DNA of 49,937 nt from JAJDFU01 sp964595955 (lineage in GTDB: Bacteria; Bacteroidota; Bacteroidia; Chitinophagales; Saprospiraceae): NCBI GenBank assembly GCA_964595955.1, contig CAZQSF010000019.1, positions 1-49,937 of the forward strand, read 5' to 3'. The translations under genes were made by a program, and so were the position numbers. Below are positions 35,481 through 43,322 of this stretch, piece by piece (positions within the stretch are counted from its first letter, which is position 1; the number at the start of each line of letters is the position of its first letter). The notes under the pieces are model-generated. The model searched no databases. It was not told the DNA's origin and saw only the letters and a list, made by a program, of their open reading frames with translations.

Positions 35481-36617
35481 CTAATTGCGGCTGATCTTGA
35501 GGCCTCCGTAACTGAGCTCAGCCTTGATCGACCCGGCAGATGCATCGCCGCAGTGGCCTTTCACCTGATGACTGCTGCCTTTTTCCTTTTCGTATTCCAC
35601 GACCATATCCGACGGGTACCGAATGCCGGCATACGTGGCCTGGGCTTCCATCTGGAAGTTACAGCGGCCTTCCAGGTCGATCTTGAAGTCGGAATACCGG
35701 CCGTCCAGCAGAATATCGGTGAATCCCTGGCTCACGCGTTTTACCCGGGCCCCGCCGTACTCCATATCGACATTCAGGCTCCGGTTGAGCTGTTCGATGT
35801 TGAGCTCGGTGTATTTCGATTCGATTTTCACCTTGTCGGCCAGCTGGATAGAGAAGTTGTCGTATTTGCCCTCATTGGTCAGGTCTCGAATTTCCCCGAG
35901 TTCGTAATTGTCGTATTTGGAAAGGCTGCGAATGTCGCCGGCGCGATCGATGAAGATCTTCGAGTACTTGCTTTCAATGGCCAGGTCCTTGACGGCTTTC
36001 AGGGTGAGGCGGGCGTACCGAATTTCAGTGGTCAGGTCGGCCGCTTCGTTGAGTACCCCATTGCCATAAGCCAGGTTCAGCTGCGAGTCGTCGCCCAGGC
36101 GTTCCAGCCGGAAGTTGCCGTACTTGACGGCAATATCGCCCCGGCCTTCCAGCGCTTCCACAACTACATCGCCGTACTTGTTTTCCAATTCCAGGTTGTT
36201 GGTGGGGGGAAGAAACACTTCGTAGTGAATGGCATAGTCGTTTTTGGACGACCCCCAATCGAACCAGCTGCTGTTGCGCTGGTTGATCTCCGTTTCAGCC
36301 CGGACCCGGTCCGGCGAATTGGAAAAATGGATTTGGATCTGATCGAAAACCTGTTGGGCTTTGGATTCACTGCTGGTATTCACCACAATGGTCACGCCGA
36401 TTTTCACGCGGTTTCGATCCCAGGTTTTCACCTCGATGCGGCCGTATTTATTGGAGAGGGATGTGGTGCCGGTCGGCGAGATATCGAATTCCTTTTTGAT
36501 GATCTTGGTGAACTCCTTTTTCGCCGGCGGGGCGATGGCGGCCTGCCGGGCCTGAGGAGCACCGAGGGCCAGGATCAAGACCGCAGCCGTGCAGAGAAAA
36601 TTATATGCTGACTTCAT
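35481..36617 (-). CDS. Exported DUF4097-like beta-repeat protein
   Basis: This 378-residue protein has a signal peptide (ILALGAPQARQ) and a long series of short beta repeats built around KYG/KYD/KYS turns (SLSNKYGRIEVK, LELENKYGDVVVE, AIESKYSKIFID, NEGKYDNFSIQ). They suggest a right-handed beta-helix like DUF4097/DUF2807 putative adhesins. It overlaps the anti-sigma-like gene by 17 bases and belongs to the sigma factor operon. Such proteins often accompany ECF sigma factors in Bacteroidota and may be envelope targets or sensors; that is inference. Confidence 0.75.
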   Translation of the reverse strand: MKSAYNFLCTAAVLILALGAPQARQAAIAPPAKKEFTKIIKKEFDISPTGTTSLSNKYGRIEVKTWDRNRVKIGVTIVVNTSSESKAQQVFDQIQIHFSNSPDRVRAETEINQRNSSWFDWGSSKNDYAIHYEVFLPPTNNLELENKYGDVVVEALEGRGDIAVKYGNFRLERLGDDSQLNLAYGNGVLNEAADLTTEIRYARLTLKAVKDLAIESKYSKIFIDRAGDIRSLSKYDNYELGEIRDLTNEGKYDNFSIQLADKVKIESKYTELNIEQLNRSLNVDMEYGGARVKRVSQGFTDILLDGRYSDFKIDLEGRCNFQMEAQATYAGIRYPSDMVVEYEKEKGSSHQVKGHCGDASAGSIKAELSYGGLKISRN

Positions 36618-37167
36618 CGCTAGTTGTTTTGGGCAGTTCTTCAGGCACGGGATCGGCTTCCTGAAGGCGCTGCAATACGCGCTCCAGTATAGCGATCTTG
36701 GCCTGATAGCTGCGAATGAGGTTTTCTACGATTTGTTGCTCCTGGCCTTTGGGGGCGTACTTCAACTCTTTCTGCAGTTCGTGCATGGCCTGGTCCAGTT
36801 GGTCCAGATCCTGGAGTACGGCTTCATCCTGCTCGTAATGGGCCAGGCGGGCCATGCGCTGGTCGATCTCGTGCTGGAATTGTTGTTCCATCCCTTCGTA
36901 CTGCGGGGAGATGTCGCTGAGGGCCACTGTGGGCGAGCCTGCGTTGCTTGCTCCCATGTACAAGCCTATGCCCACGCCGCTGAGCACCAGCAGAGCGATC
37001 GAAGCTGCGAGGGCCAACCGGCTCATCCAGCTGCGTTTTTTTCGCACCCGATGAGGCTGAAGGTGAATGGCCCGATCAATTTCCGCCCATACCTTGAGGC
37101 TGGGTACGGCATCGTCAAAGGCCTCCCTGTTTTGGTGAATGAATTGTTCCAGATTATCCCTTTTCAT
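36601..37167 (-). CDS. Anti-sigma-factor-like membrane protein
   Basis: This 188-residue protein has an N-terminal motif of ECF-linked regulators (NLEQFIHQNREAFDD then LKVWAEID), one membrane helix at about residues 49-71, and a periplasmic coiled-coil-like region rich in Gln and Glu. It starts 4 bases after the sigma factor stop. The order sigma, membrane regulator, envelope protein is standard for a signal relay in which the cytosolic part sequesters the sigma factor. No zinc-binding HxxxCxxC motif is present, so it is not a ZAS-type anti-sigma. Confidence 0.7.
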   Translation of the reverse strand: MKRDNLEQFIHQNREAFDDAVPSLKVWAEIDRAIHLQPHRVRKKRSWMSRLALAASIALLVLSGVGIGLYMGASNAGSPTVALSDISPQYEGMEQQFQHEIDQRMARLAHYEQDEAVLQDLDQLDQAMHELQKELKYAPKGQEQQIVENLIRSYQAKIAILERVLQRLQEADPVPEELPKTTSDEVSI

Positions 37168-37171
37168 GTTC

Positions 37172-37783
37172 CTATCGGTTTGAACGCGTGCGTTCTTGCG
37201 TCAATATTTGTTTAACTTTTTGCTTGGCCCGGCTTAGTTGCGACTTCGACGTGGCCTCCGTGATTCCCATGATCTCGGAGATCTCCTGATGGTCGTACCC
37301 TTCAAAGAGGTACAAGGTGAACACCGTCCGGTAGCCGTCGGGCAACTGGCTCACCGCCCGTTTGATCCGGTAAACATCCATGTCGTCCTCTACCAGCGTA
37401 ACGGGCTCGTCTTCCACCGGTACGTGGCGGGGCTCCAATTCTTCGATATGGATCTTGTTGCGCTTCAGGTGGTTGATGCAATTGTTCACCACAATGCGCT
37501 TGATCCAGGCCCCGACCGAACTTTGATAGCGGAAGGAGTTCAGATGAGAAAATACGTCGATGAAGGAGCGTTGCAGGACATCCTCGGCATCTTGCTCATT
37601 GCGCAACATGCGCAGGCATAGATTGTACATCGCCCGGGAATACAGGCGGTACAGTTCGAACTGGGCCTGGCGATTGCCGTGCTTGCACCGTTCTACGACA
37701 TCCCTGTGCGTGCTGGCATAGTCCAAGTTGGGGGTTTTACGTGAGGCGGATCCTTCAACATCCACTAGCTTGAGGGCTTGCAT
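37172..37783 (-). CDS. ECF-type RNA polymerase sigma factor
   Basis: This 203-residue sigma-70 family protein has region 2 (NLCLRMLRNEQDAEDVLQRSF, core and -10 recognition) and region 4 (LPDGYRTVFTLYLFEGYDHQEI, helix-turn-helix), joined by an acidic linker (EPRHVPVEDEP). It directs RNA polymerase to a stress or envelope regulon. It is the first gene of a three-gene minus-strand operon with the anti-sigma-like and beta-repeat proteins. Autoregulation is usual in this family, but no promoter was identified. The 108 bases up to the next gene show no box. Confidence 0.92.
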   Translation of the reverse strand: MQALKLVDVEGSASRKTPNLDYASTHRDVVERCKHGNRQAQFELYRLYSRAMYNLCLRMLRNEQDAEDVLQRSFIDVFSHLNSFRYQSSVGAWIKRIVVNNCINHLKRNKIHIEELEPRHVPVEDEPVTLVEDDMDVYRIKRAVSQLPDGYRTVFTLYLFEGYDHQEISEIMGITEATSKSQLSRAKQKVKQILTQERTRSNR

Positions 37784-37891
37784 GGTTTTCCGTGACTAAG
37801 TCTCTTTTCAAACATTCATTGAAAAAGACAGTCCTCGGATACGACCGTTGCACGGCGCAAAAAAAAATTCCATCGAAATGAGAGGATCAAG

Positions 37892-38911
37892 CTACTGCAA
37901 TTCCTGCGCTTTGGCAAGGCGGGCGAGTGCTTCCTCCGCCGCTTCGAGTTCAGGGGCCAGGCGAAGCGCCTGTTCGTAATCCGTTTTCGCGGCGGCCAGG
38001 CGACCGGCCATTTCGCGGCACAGTCCGCGATAGTAATATGCCTGTACATAAGCCGGGTCCACTTTAATGGCGAGGTCGAACATGTCCCGGGCCCGGTCCA
38101 GCGAATCGAGGTCCATCAGAAGTAAGCCGCTGTTGAAGTAGGCCGCTGTGAATTGAGGAGAAACCGCGATGAGTTGTTCGTAGGTGGCGAGCGCCTCCTC
38201 GAGCCGGTTCTGGTCGCTGAGGTAAGCGGCTTTTGCGAAATGGGTTTCCGGTTGCTGGGGCGCTACCCGAATGGCATTGTCAAAAAAGCGCTCGGCAATG
38301 GCATTGCCCAAACCGGCGTGGAGCTGGCCCAGGCTGATCCAGGCATCCAGGATGTCGGGATCCAGCTCCACTGCTTGCTGGTAGCTGTTGATGGCGCGAA
38401 GGGTGTCGCCCAATTCCTGGAAGTTGAGACCAAACATGAAATAGGCCTCCGCATTTTGCGGGTCCTGCTTCAGGATGCGGTCAATGGTTCGCATTGAGGC
38501 CTCGTGTTGCTTGAGAATGAGCTGAAACTCACTCAACTTTAGCAGGGTGATCGTTGAGGTGGGAAATTGATCGGCCGCTTCTTCCAGGGTTTTGAGCGCT
38601 TCATAGGATTTGTAATAATCCAGATATACATCGGCCAGGAGATGATGATAATCGACTACGGTGGAGTCCAGCTCCAGGGCTCGCTTGAGGTCGGAAATGG
38701 CTTCGTCATAGCCTTCGCGCTCGTAGTAGTACTGTGCTCGCTGAAAGTAGAGCCCGTCCGCATCGGGCTTTTCCGCTACGCGTTGGTTCAGCGTTTCCAG
38801 GCCGGGGTCCACAGCCGCTCCGTTCGGATTATCCGTATTCGGGTCGGCCGGACTGCAGGCAGATATCAGGAAAATGAACAACAAAACAGGCAGATCGAAC
38901 GTCCTTTCCAT
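37892..38911 (-). CDS. TPR-repeat lipoprotein
   Basis: From the ATG at 38911 the protein has 339 residues. The signal peptide ends IFLISAC (C19), a lipobox. Tandem TPR units follow from about residue 45 to the end (YDEAISDLKRALELDSTVVD, LRAINSYQQAVELDPDILD and similar). It is probably anchored in the outer membrane as an interaction scaffold. A TTG nine bases upstream could also start it. The promoter-like TACCTTTG directly before the ATG would give a nearly leaderless mRNA. Confidence 0.82.
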   Translation of the reverse strand: MERTFDLPVLLFIFLISACSPADPNTDNPNGAAVDPGLETLNQRVAEKPDADGLYFQRAQYYYEREGYDEAISDLKRALELDSTVVDYHHLLADVYLDYYKSYEALKTLEEAADQFPTSTITLLKLSEFQLILKQHEASMRTIDRILKQDPQNAEAYFMFGLNFQELGDTLRAINSYQQAVELDPDILDAWISLGQLHAGLGNAIAERFFDNAIRVAPQQPETHFAKAAYLSDQNRLEEALATYEQLIAVSPQFTAAYFNSGLLLMDLDSLDRARDMFDLAIKVDPAYVQAYYYRGLCREMAGRLAAAKTDYEQALRLAPELEAAEEALARLAKAQELQ

Positions 38912-38917
38912 AGCTTG

Positions 38918-38925
38918 CAAAGGTA
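38918..38925 (-). promoter_or_regulatory. Candidate -7 box for the TPR lipoprotein
   Basis: TACCTTTG on the minus strand fits the TAnnTTTG consensus, but it ends only 6 bases before the ATG at 38911, so the transcript would be leaderless or nearly so. No convincing -33 TTG is found at the right distance, which lowers confidence. Confidence 0.3.
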
Positions 38926-38978
38926 AGAGCTAGCCCTGAACTGGGGAAGATTTGTGCAAGGGCATAACGAATGCCAAT

Positions 38979-40580
38979 ATGCTTATGGTATACAAAACGA
39001 TCACGCTGACCTTTCTATGGCTGGCCACCCTGCTTGCGGGCCAGGCCCAAACCTGGACCCTTCGCCAGGTACAGGGGGGCAGCGGCCTGGAGGCCCTCGA
39101 CCGGATGCGGCCCGCCGCCAATGAGGAATGGTGTCTCGGAGGCCGTTTTTCGAGTGCCTTTTTTTGGGAAGGGCTCGCCTTTTCTCCGCGAGGAGGGCAG
39201 GATGTCTTTTTCGGTCTGGCCGATGCGGGGGGGAGCTGGATATGGAATCGGCAGATCGGTAGCACCCAGGACGATGAGTTGCTCGCTTTGGCATCTACCC
39301 GGGAGGATGAGGTCGTTGCCCTGGGCAGCTACCGGGGAGTGTTGGAACTTGGCGATACCAGTCTGGTATCTCCACAGGGAAACAAATCCCTTTTCCTGTG
39401 TTCAGCAGATGTCGACCAACTCAACTGGGCCCTGAGCCTGGACGGCAGGGGGCTGAAAGGTGGAGGGGATCTGCGGCGGGTTGGCGGCAATATTTGGGCA
39501 ACCTGCTTTTTCGGAGATACCTTGCGCGTTCGAGATATCCGGTTTACCGCTTCCGGCGATACCGACGCCCTGCTCTTGCAACTTTCAGATGGAGGTGAAG
39601 TGGTGCAGGCTCTCACCTTTGGCGGTACCGGCGATGTTCGCAGCCGGAAGGTGCTACCCCTGCCCGGCGGCGATCTCGTGCTGGCCGGTGTGTTCAATGA
39701 CACGCTCCGGTTTGCCGATACGACCCTGGCCGCCGGCACCTTCGACAACGATATTTTTCTGCTTCGCTTCAGCCCGGGCGGCGATCTCCGGTGGGCCAAG
39801 CGACTGGGCGGCGTGCTCGACAATGAGATTACCGGGCTGGAACTCACCCCCACAGGGGCCCTGGCCCTTTCCGGCTATTTTTCCGGCCTGCTGAATTTTG
39901 AAGAAGATATTGCGCTGCAAAGCACAAATGCCCAGCCCGATGGTTTTGTGGCCCTGCTCGATCTGGAGGGGCAAACGCTGGCTGCCATATCTTTTGGCGG
40001 AGCGGGCAATGTTCGCGCCCTCGACCTCCAGCTGGATGCAGCCGGCCACCTGAGCACCTGCGGCACCTTCAACGGAACGCTGCAGGCCGATCCCTTTCAA
40101 ATCAACAGTTCGGGCCAACAATCCGGCTTTGTACTCCGCTTTCGGGATGGGCTGGAAGTAGACCGCCTCCTGGCCCTGCGTTCGGATGAAGTCGTTTTTC
40201 TCAGCTCCCTGGGCTTCACCGCTCAGGATGAACTCCTCATCGGTGGCAGTTTTTCCGGCACCCTGCAACACGAAGGCATGCCCCAGGCCGATCAATTCGA
40301 TCTGCTGTTGGCATCCACCCCCATTGCCGTGGCAGTGCAGGAAGTAAATCCGGAGGGGAAGCCACGCCTTGTACAGACGGATAGGAGTCGAATACAGTTG
40401 CTCGACCTGCCCGATGCCTGCGACGGGTTCCAATTGCTGGACCTGCAAGGGCGTGTGCTGCGGTCGGGAGCGCTGCCGCCCGGCAGCAGCTGGAACCTGT
40501 CCGGTTTGCCTCCCGGAGGGTACCTGCTCTACCTGCAATGCGGCAGCCGGCACTGGACATACCGCTTCGTACGCCCATAG
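38979..40580 (+). CDS. Secreted repeat protein with T9SS C-terminal sorting region
   Basis: From the ATG at 38979 (38985 also possible; the TTG at 38952 is unlikely) the protein has 533 residues with a signal peptide ending LLAGQAQ. The middle is made of beta-propeller-like repeats built around LAGVFNDTLRF/ALSGYFSGLLNF/GTFNGTL-type units with FGG turns. The last 75 residues (QLLDLQGRVLRSG, then LPPGGYLLYL) match the type IX secretion sorting domain of Bacteroidota. It is expected to be exported to the cell surface or medium. Its function is otherwise unknown. Confidence 0.8.
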   Translation: MLMVYKTITLTFLWLATLLAGQAQTWTLRQVQGGSGLEALDRMRPAANEEWCLGGRFSSAFFWEGLAFSPRGGQDVFFGLADAGGSWIWNRQIGSTQDDELLALASTREDEVVALGSYRGVLELGDTSLVSPQGNKSLFLCSADVDQLNWALSLDGRGLKGGGDLRRVGGNIWATCFFGDTLRVRDIRFTASGDTDALLLQLSDGGEVVQALTFGGTGDVRSRKVLPLPGGDLVLAGVFNDTLRFADTTLAAGTFDNDIFLLRFSPGGDLRWAKRLGGVLDNEITGLELTPTGALALSGYFSGLLNFEEDIALQSTNAQPDGFVALLDLEGQTLAAISFGGAGNVRALDLQLDAAGHLSTCGTFNGTLQADPFQINSSGQQSGFVLRFRDGLEVDRLLALRSDEVVFLSSLGFTAQDELLIGGSFSGTLQHEGMPQADQFDLLLASTPIAVAVQEVNPEGKPRLVQTDRSRIQLLDLPDACDGFQLLDLQGRVLRSGALPPGSSWNLSGLPPGGYLLYLQCGSRHWTYRFVRP

Positions 40581-40634
40581 CACACCAGCATCCATGAACC
40601 TCGCCGGGAGCAGGCACAAGACCACGATGCAGGG

Positions 40635-41483
40635 CTATGGCTGGCGGTCGTAGCGATGCAAATCCAGGTCTTCGATGAGCTGGATGAGCTTTTCAGCATA
40701 CGCTTTATCGGTAGCATATCCCGCTTTTTTAAGGCCGTGGGCCCATCCTTTGTAATCCGTTGGATCCAGCCGGAGCAGGTGTTTGTATCGCTTCCCTTTG
40801 AGCAAGTGGCTATGGGCCCGGTAGCTTTCCCAAACGCTGCCGTACTTCCTGAAAAAGTCTTTGTGGTGGTCATCCTCGAAGTTGGTGCAGTGCCCCTTTG
40901 CACAACGGCGGGAGAAACACTTGATCCCGAAGTGATTGTTGTTTTCGCGGGCCAGTCGGCTTTGTCCGCAGACGCTTTCCAGAATGCCCTGGGCCAGGGT
41001 AATGCTGGCTGGTATGCCGTATGTTTCCTGCTCCCGACGGGCTACCGAGGCATATTTTTTCACATAGGCCAGCCGGTTGTTCCTCGTCTTGTCGGAAACG
41101 GAACCGGTGCCAAAACCGAGTTGGACGGATACGTTGCGAGGCGGTTCTGGGGGCTCAGCCTTCGTTTCAGGTGTTTTTTCCTCTTCACCGATGAGCTGCC
41201 ATACGTTGGTGACTTCCGGCGGAGGGGCGTCTTCTCCGCCTTGGAAGGCCACCGGTTCTTGTTGACTCCAGTTCAACACTTCCGTAATTTCCCAAAGTGG
41301 GCTAGCCGGTATTTGATTGACAAAGGTCCACTGCAGATCGCGGTAGCGAAGGTGCGCCGCCAGGCCGGCGAATACCAGCAGAGCGATGAGCCCGCGCCTG
41401 AGCTGGATCCGAACTTGCCGGAGCCAAAAACCGGCGGCGGCGGAGCGTTGATGGTTGGTCGTTTTTCCCATGGTGTATGACAT
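40635..41483 (-). CDS. Glucosaminidase-domain protein (GH73-like)
   Basis: From the ATG at 41483 (41471 also possible) the protein has 282 residues. A membrane helix lies at about 31-46, then a Pro/Glu-rich linker, then a glucosaminidase domain with the catalytic Glu in LAQGILESVCGQS and NNHFGIKC. The C-terminal YKGWAHGLKKAGYATDKAYA is typical. It cleaves the glycan backbone of peptidoglycan, probably attached to the inner membrane and facing the periplasm. It converges on the T9SS cargo gene and is divergent from ompH. Confidence 0.87.
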   Translation of the reverse strand: MSYTMGKTTNHQRSAAAGFWLRQVRIQLRRGLIALLVFAGLAAHLRYRDLQWTFVNQIPASPLWEITEVLNWSQQEPVAFQGGEDAPPPEVTNVWQLIGEEEKTPETKAEPPEPPRNVSVQLGFGTGSVSDKTRNNRLAYVKKYASVARREQETYGIPASITLAQGILESVCGQSRLARENNNHFGIKCFSRRCAKGHCTNFEDDHHKDFFRKYGSVWESYRAHSHLLKGKRYKHLLRLDPTDYKGWAHGLKKAGYATDKAYAEKLIQLIEDLDLHRYDRQP

Positions 41484-41586
41484 CGTTATGAGCAAAATAA
41501 AACAAATTGTTTTAAAATTACAAGACGAGCCCGATCTTTCCTATTCTCTTTTGCGCATCCCCCCTTTTCGGAGAGGGGCTAAATTG

Positions 41587-41594
41587 TACCTTTG
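41587..41594 (+). promoter_or_regulatory. -7 promoter box for the OmpH/Skp gene
   Basis: TACCTTTG fits the Bacteroidota -7 consensus TAnnTTTG and lies 15 bases before the ATG at 41610, giving a very short leader. A TTTT stretch at 41565-41568 may serve as the -33 element, although it lacks the G. Confidence 0.5.
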
Positions 41595-41609
41595 CAAAAA
41601 TTTTTCTGC

Positions 41610-42119
41610 ATGAAACGATTGTTTGGATTGTTGCTTTTGTGCGGGCTGTTCGCTTTGCCCGCACAGGCTCAGAAATACGCCCACCTCAATGTGGGCAACC
41701 TGTTGGAGCTCATGCCGGAGACCCAGGCGGCCGATGAGGAACTCAAGGCCTATCAGGAGGAACTCACGGCCAAAGGCCAGGAGATGGCCAATGCCTTTCG
41801 CAAGGAGGCCGAGCAGTTTTTGGCGGATGCCCAGGCGGGCAACCTGGCTCCGGTGGTGGAAGAGCAAAAGCGAAAAGAGCTGACCGAAAAGCAGCAGGAA
41901 ATCGCCACTTACGAGCAGGAGATGGAGCAAAAGCTCAGCAAAAAGCGAATGGAACTCCTCGGCCCGATCGAAGAGCGGGTCATCAAAGCGGTAGAGGAAG
42001 TTGCAAAGGAAGAGGGCTATATCATGGTTTTCAATACATCCATGTTCAACTCCATCCTTTTTGTGCGCGAAACCGACGACCTTCTGCCCTTGGTGAAGGC
42101 CAAATTGGGGATCGAGTGA
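41610..42119 (+). CDS. OmpH/Skp-family periplasmic chaperone
   Basis: From the ATG at 41610 the protein has 169 residues, with a signal peptide ending LPAQAQ, then KYAHLNVGNLLELMPE and a long charged coiled coil (about residues 45-120) before a short return strand (GYIMVFNTSMFNSILFV). This is the Skp/OmpH layout: a trimeric chaperone whose tentacles hold unfolded outer-membrane proteins in the periplasm. Bacteroidota usually encode several copies next to bamA; here it stands alone. The next gene converges with 11 bases between stops. Confidence 0.88.
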   Translation: MKRLFGLLLLCGLFALPAQAQKYAHLNVGNLLELMPETQAADEELKAYQEELTAKGQEMANAFRKEAEQFLADAQAGNLAPVVEEQKRKELTEKQQEIATYEQEMEQKLSKKRMELLGPIEERVIKAVEEVAKEEGYIMVFNTSMFNSILFVRETDDLLPLVKAKLGIE

Positions 42120-42130
42120 GAGCCTGCCCC

Positions 42131-43249
42131 CTAGCCCTTCTGTTTCGCTCGATCGCTTAGAAAGGCTTCCAGCATGGGGTAATCCACGACGCCCATGATC
42201 TGATTTCCATCCGTCACGGCCAATACGTTGTCGTTGGAGGCAAGGGTCCGGAAGGCGTCCTCCAGGGGATAATCAACGGGCACGACGGCAGTAGGGGCTT
42301 GCATCACTTCGCGCACCTGATGTGGGGCGAGTCCGTTCTGCTTCAGGGTGTTCCGAACGCGTTCCTCGTTTACCACTCCTCGAAAAGCATTCTCGCCGTC
42401 CAGTACGGCAAAGTGGCGTTGATGGCTTTGTTGCATGAGGTCCATCACTTCGTGAAGGTTGTCGTCGGGGGAAAGCGTGGCTTGCGGTTGCGGGAGGAGT
42501 TGGCCGATGTGCAAAGATTTCATCAGTTGGGTTGAACGCACATAGCGGTACTCGTTGGTGGCCGCAAAGAAAACGAACAGGGCGATAAAGCCGAGGATCA
42601 GGTTGAACTGCCAGAGACTGAAGGCGAAAAAAACCACGGCCAGCCCTTGTCCGACCCGGGTCGCTATGCGGGTTGCCTTTACCCGGTCCATGCGTATGGC
42701 CAGTAGAGCGCGAAGCACCCGCCCGCCGTCCATGGGAAAGGCGGGAAGGAGGTTGAATACGACCAACATGCCGTTGAGCAGGACCAGGGTAGGGATAAAA
42801 AGCTCCTTGCGGAAGAACTGATCGTTGATGTAATTGCTTTCGGGATCGGCAGCTCCTTCCAGGGCGGCCCACATTTCGGGAAAGAGCAAGAGCAAGGGGA
42901 TGAGCAGCAGAATGATCGCTACATTGACCAGAGGGCCGGCTATGGCCACCCAAAACTCCTGGATCGGCTTTTCGGGCAGGCTGTCCAGGCGTGCTACGCC
43001 CCCGATGGGCGACAGAATGATGTCCTGTGTATTTACCCCAAACCGGCGAGCCGTCAGGGCATGGCCCAGCTCGTGAAGGACGACGCAGGTGAACAGCGCC
43101 AGCACCGTCAGCAAGGTCCACACCAGGCTGTTCCAGTTGCCGTCCTGTTCTTGCCCGGTAAACAGGATCCAGACAATGAGTAAGGGAAAGGTCCAGTGGA
43201 TCTCTATGGGAATGCCAAATGCTTTTATGAGGCGAAATGATCCTTTCAT
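42131..43249 (-). CDS. M50 site-2 protease with CBS domains
   Basis: This 372-residue membrane metalloprotease has the zinc motif HELGH in a membrane helix (VVLHELGHALTARRFG) and the third ligand in FPMDGGRVLRALL. About five membrane segments are followed by two CBS domains from about residue 255, which sense adenine nucleotides. Members of this group cleave membrane proteins inside the bilayer. It is downstream of the ABC-F gene by 73 bases on the same strand; no anti-sigma substrate is adjacent, although one lies at 36601-37167. Confidence 0.9.
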   Translation of the reverse strand: MKGSFRLIKAFGIPIEIHWTFPLLIVWILFTGQEQDGNWNSLVWTLLTVLALFTCVVLHELGHALTARRFGVNTQDIILSPIGGVARLDSLPEKPIQEFWVAIAGPLVNVAIILLLIPLLLLFPEMWAALEGAADPESNYINDQFFRKELFIPTLVLLNGMLVVFNLLPAFPMDGGRVLRALLAIRMDRVKATRIATRVGQGLAVVFFAFSLWQFNLILGFIALFVFFAATNEYRYVRSTQLMKSLHIGQLLPQPQATLSPDDNLHEVMDLMQQSHQRHFAVLDGENAFRGVVNEERVRNTLKQNGLAPHQVREVMQAPTAVVPVDYPLEDAFRTLASNDNVLAVTDGNQIMGVVDYPMLEAFLSDRAKQKG

Positions 43250-43322
43250 GAATGTATGGTAACTGATGCTTAGGGCAAATGCCCAAAATCATTAACACAT
43301 AGCCGGGGGCGACGGGTTCAAC

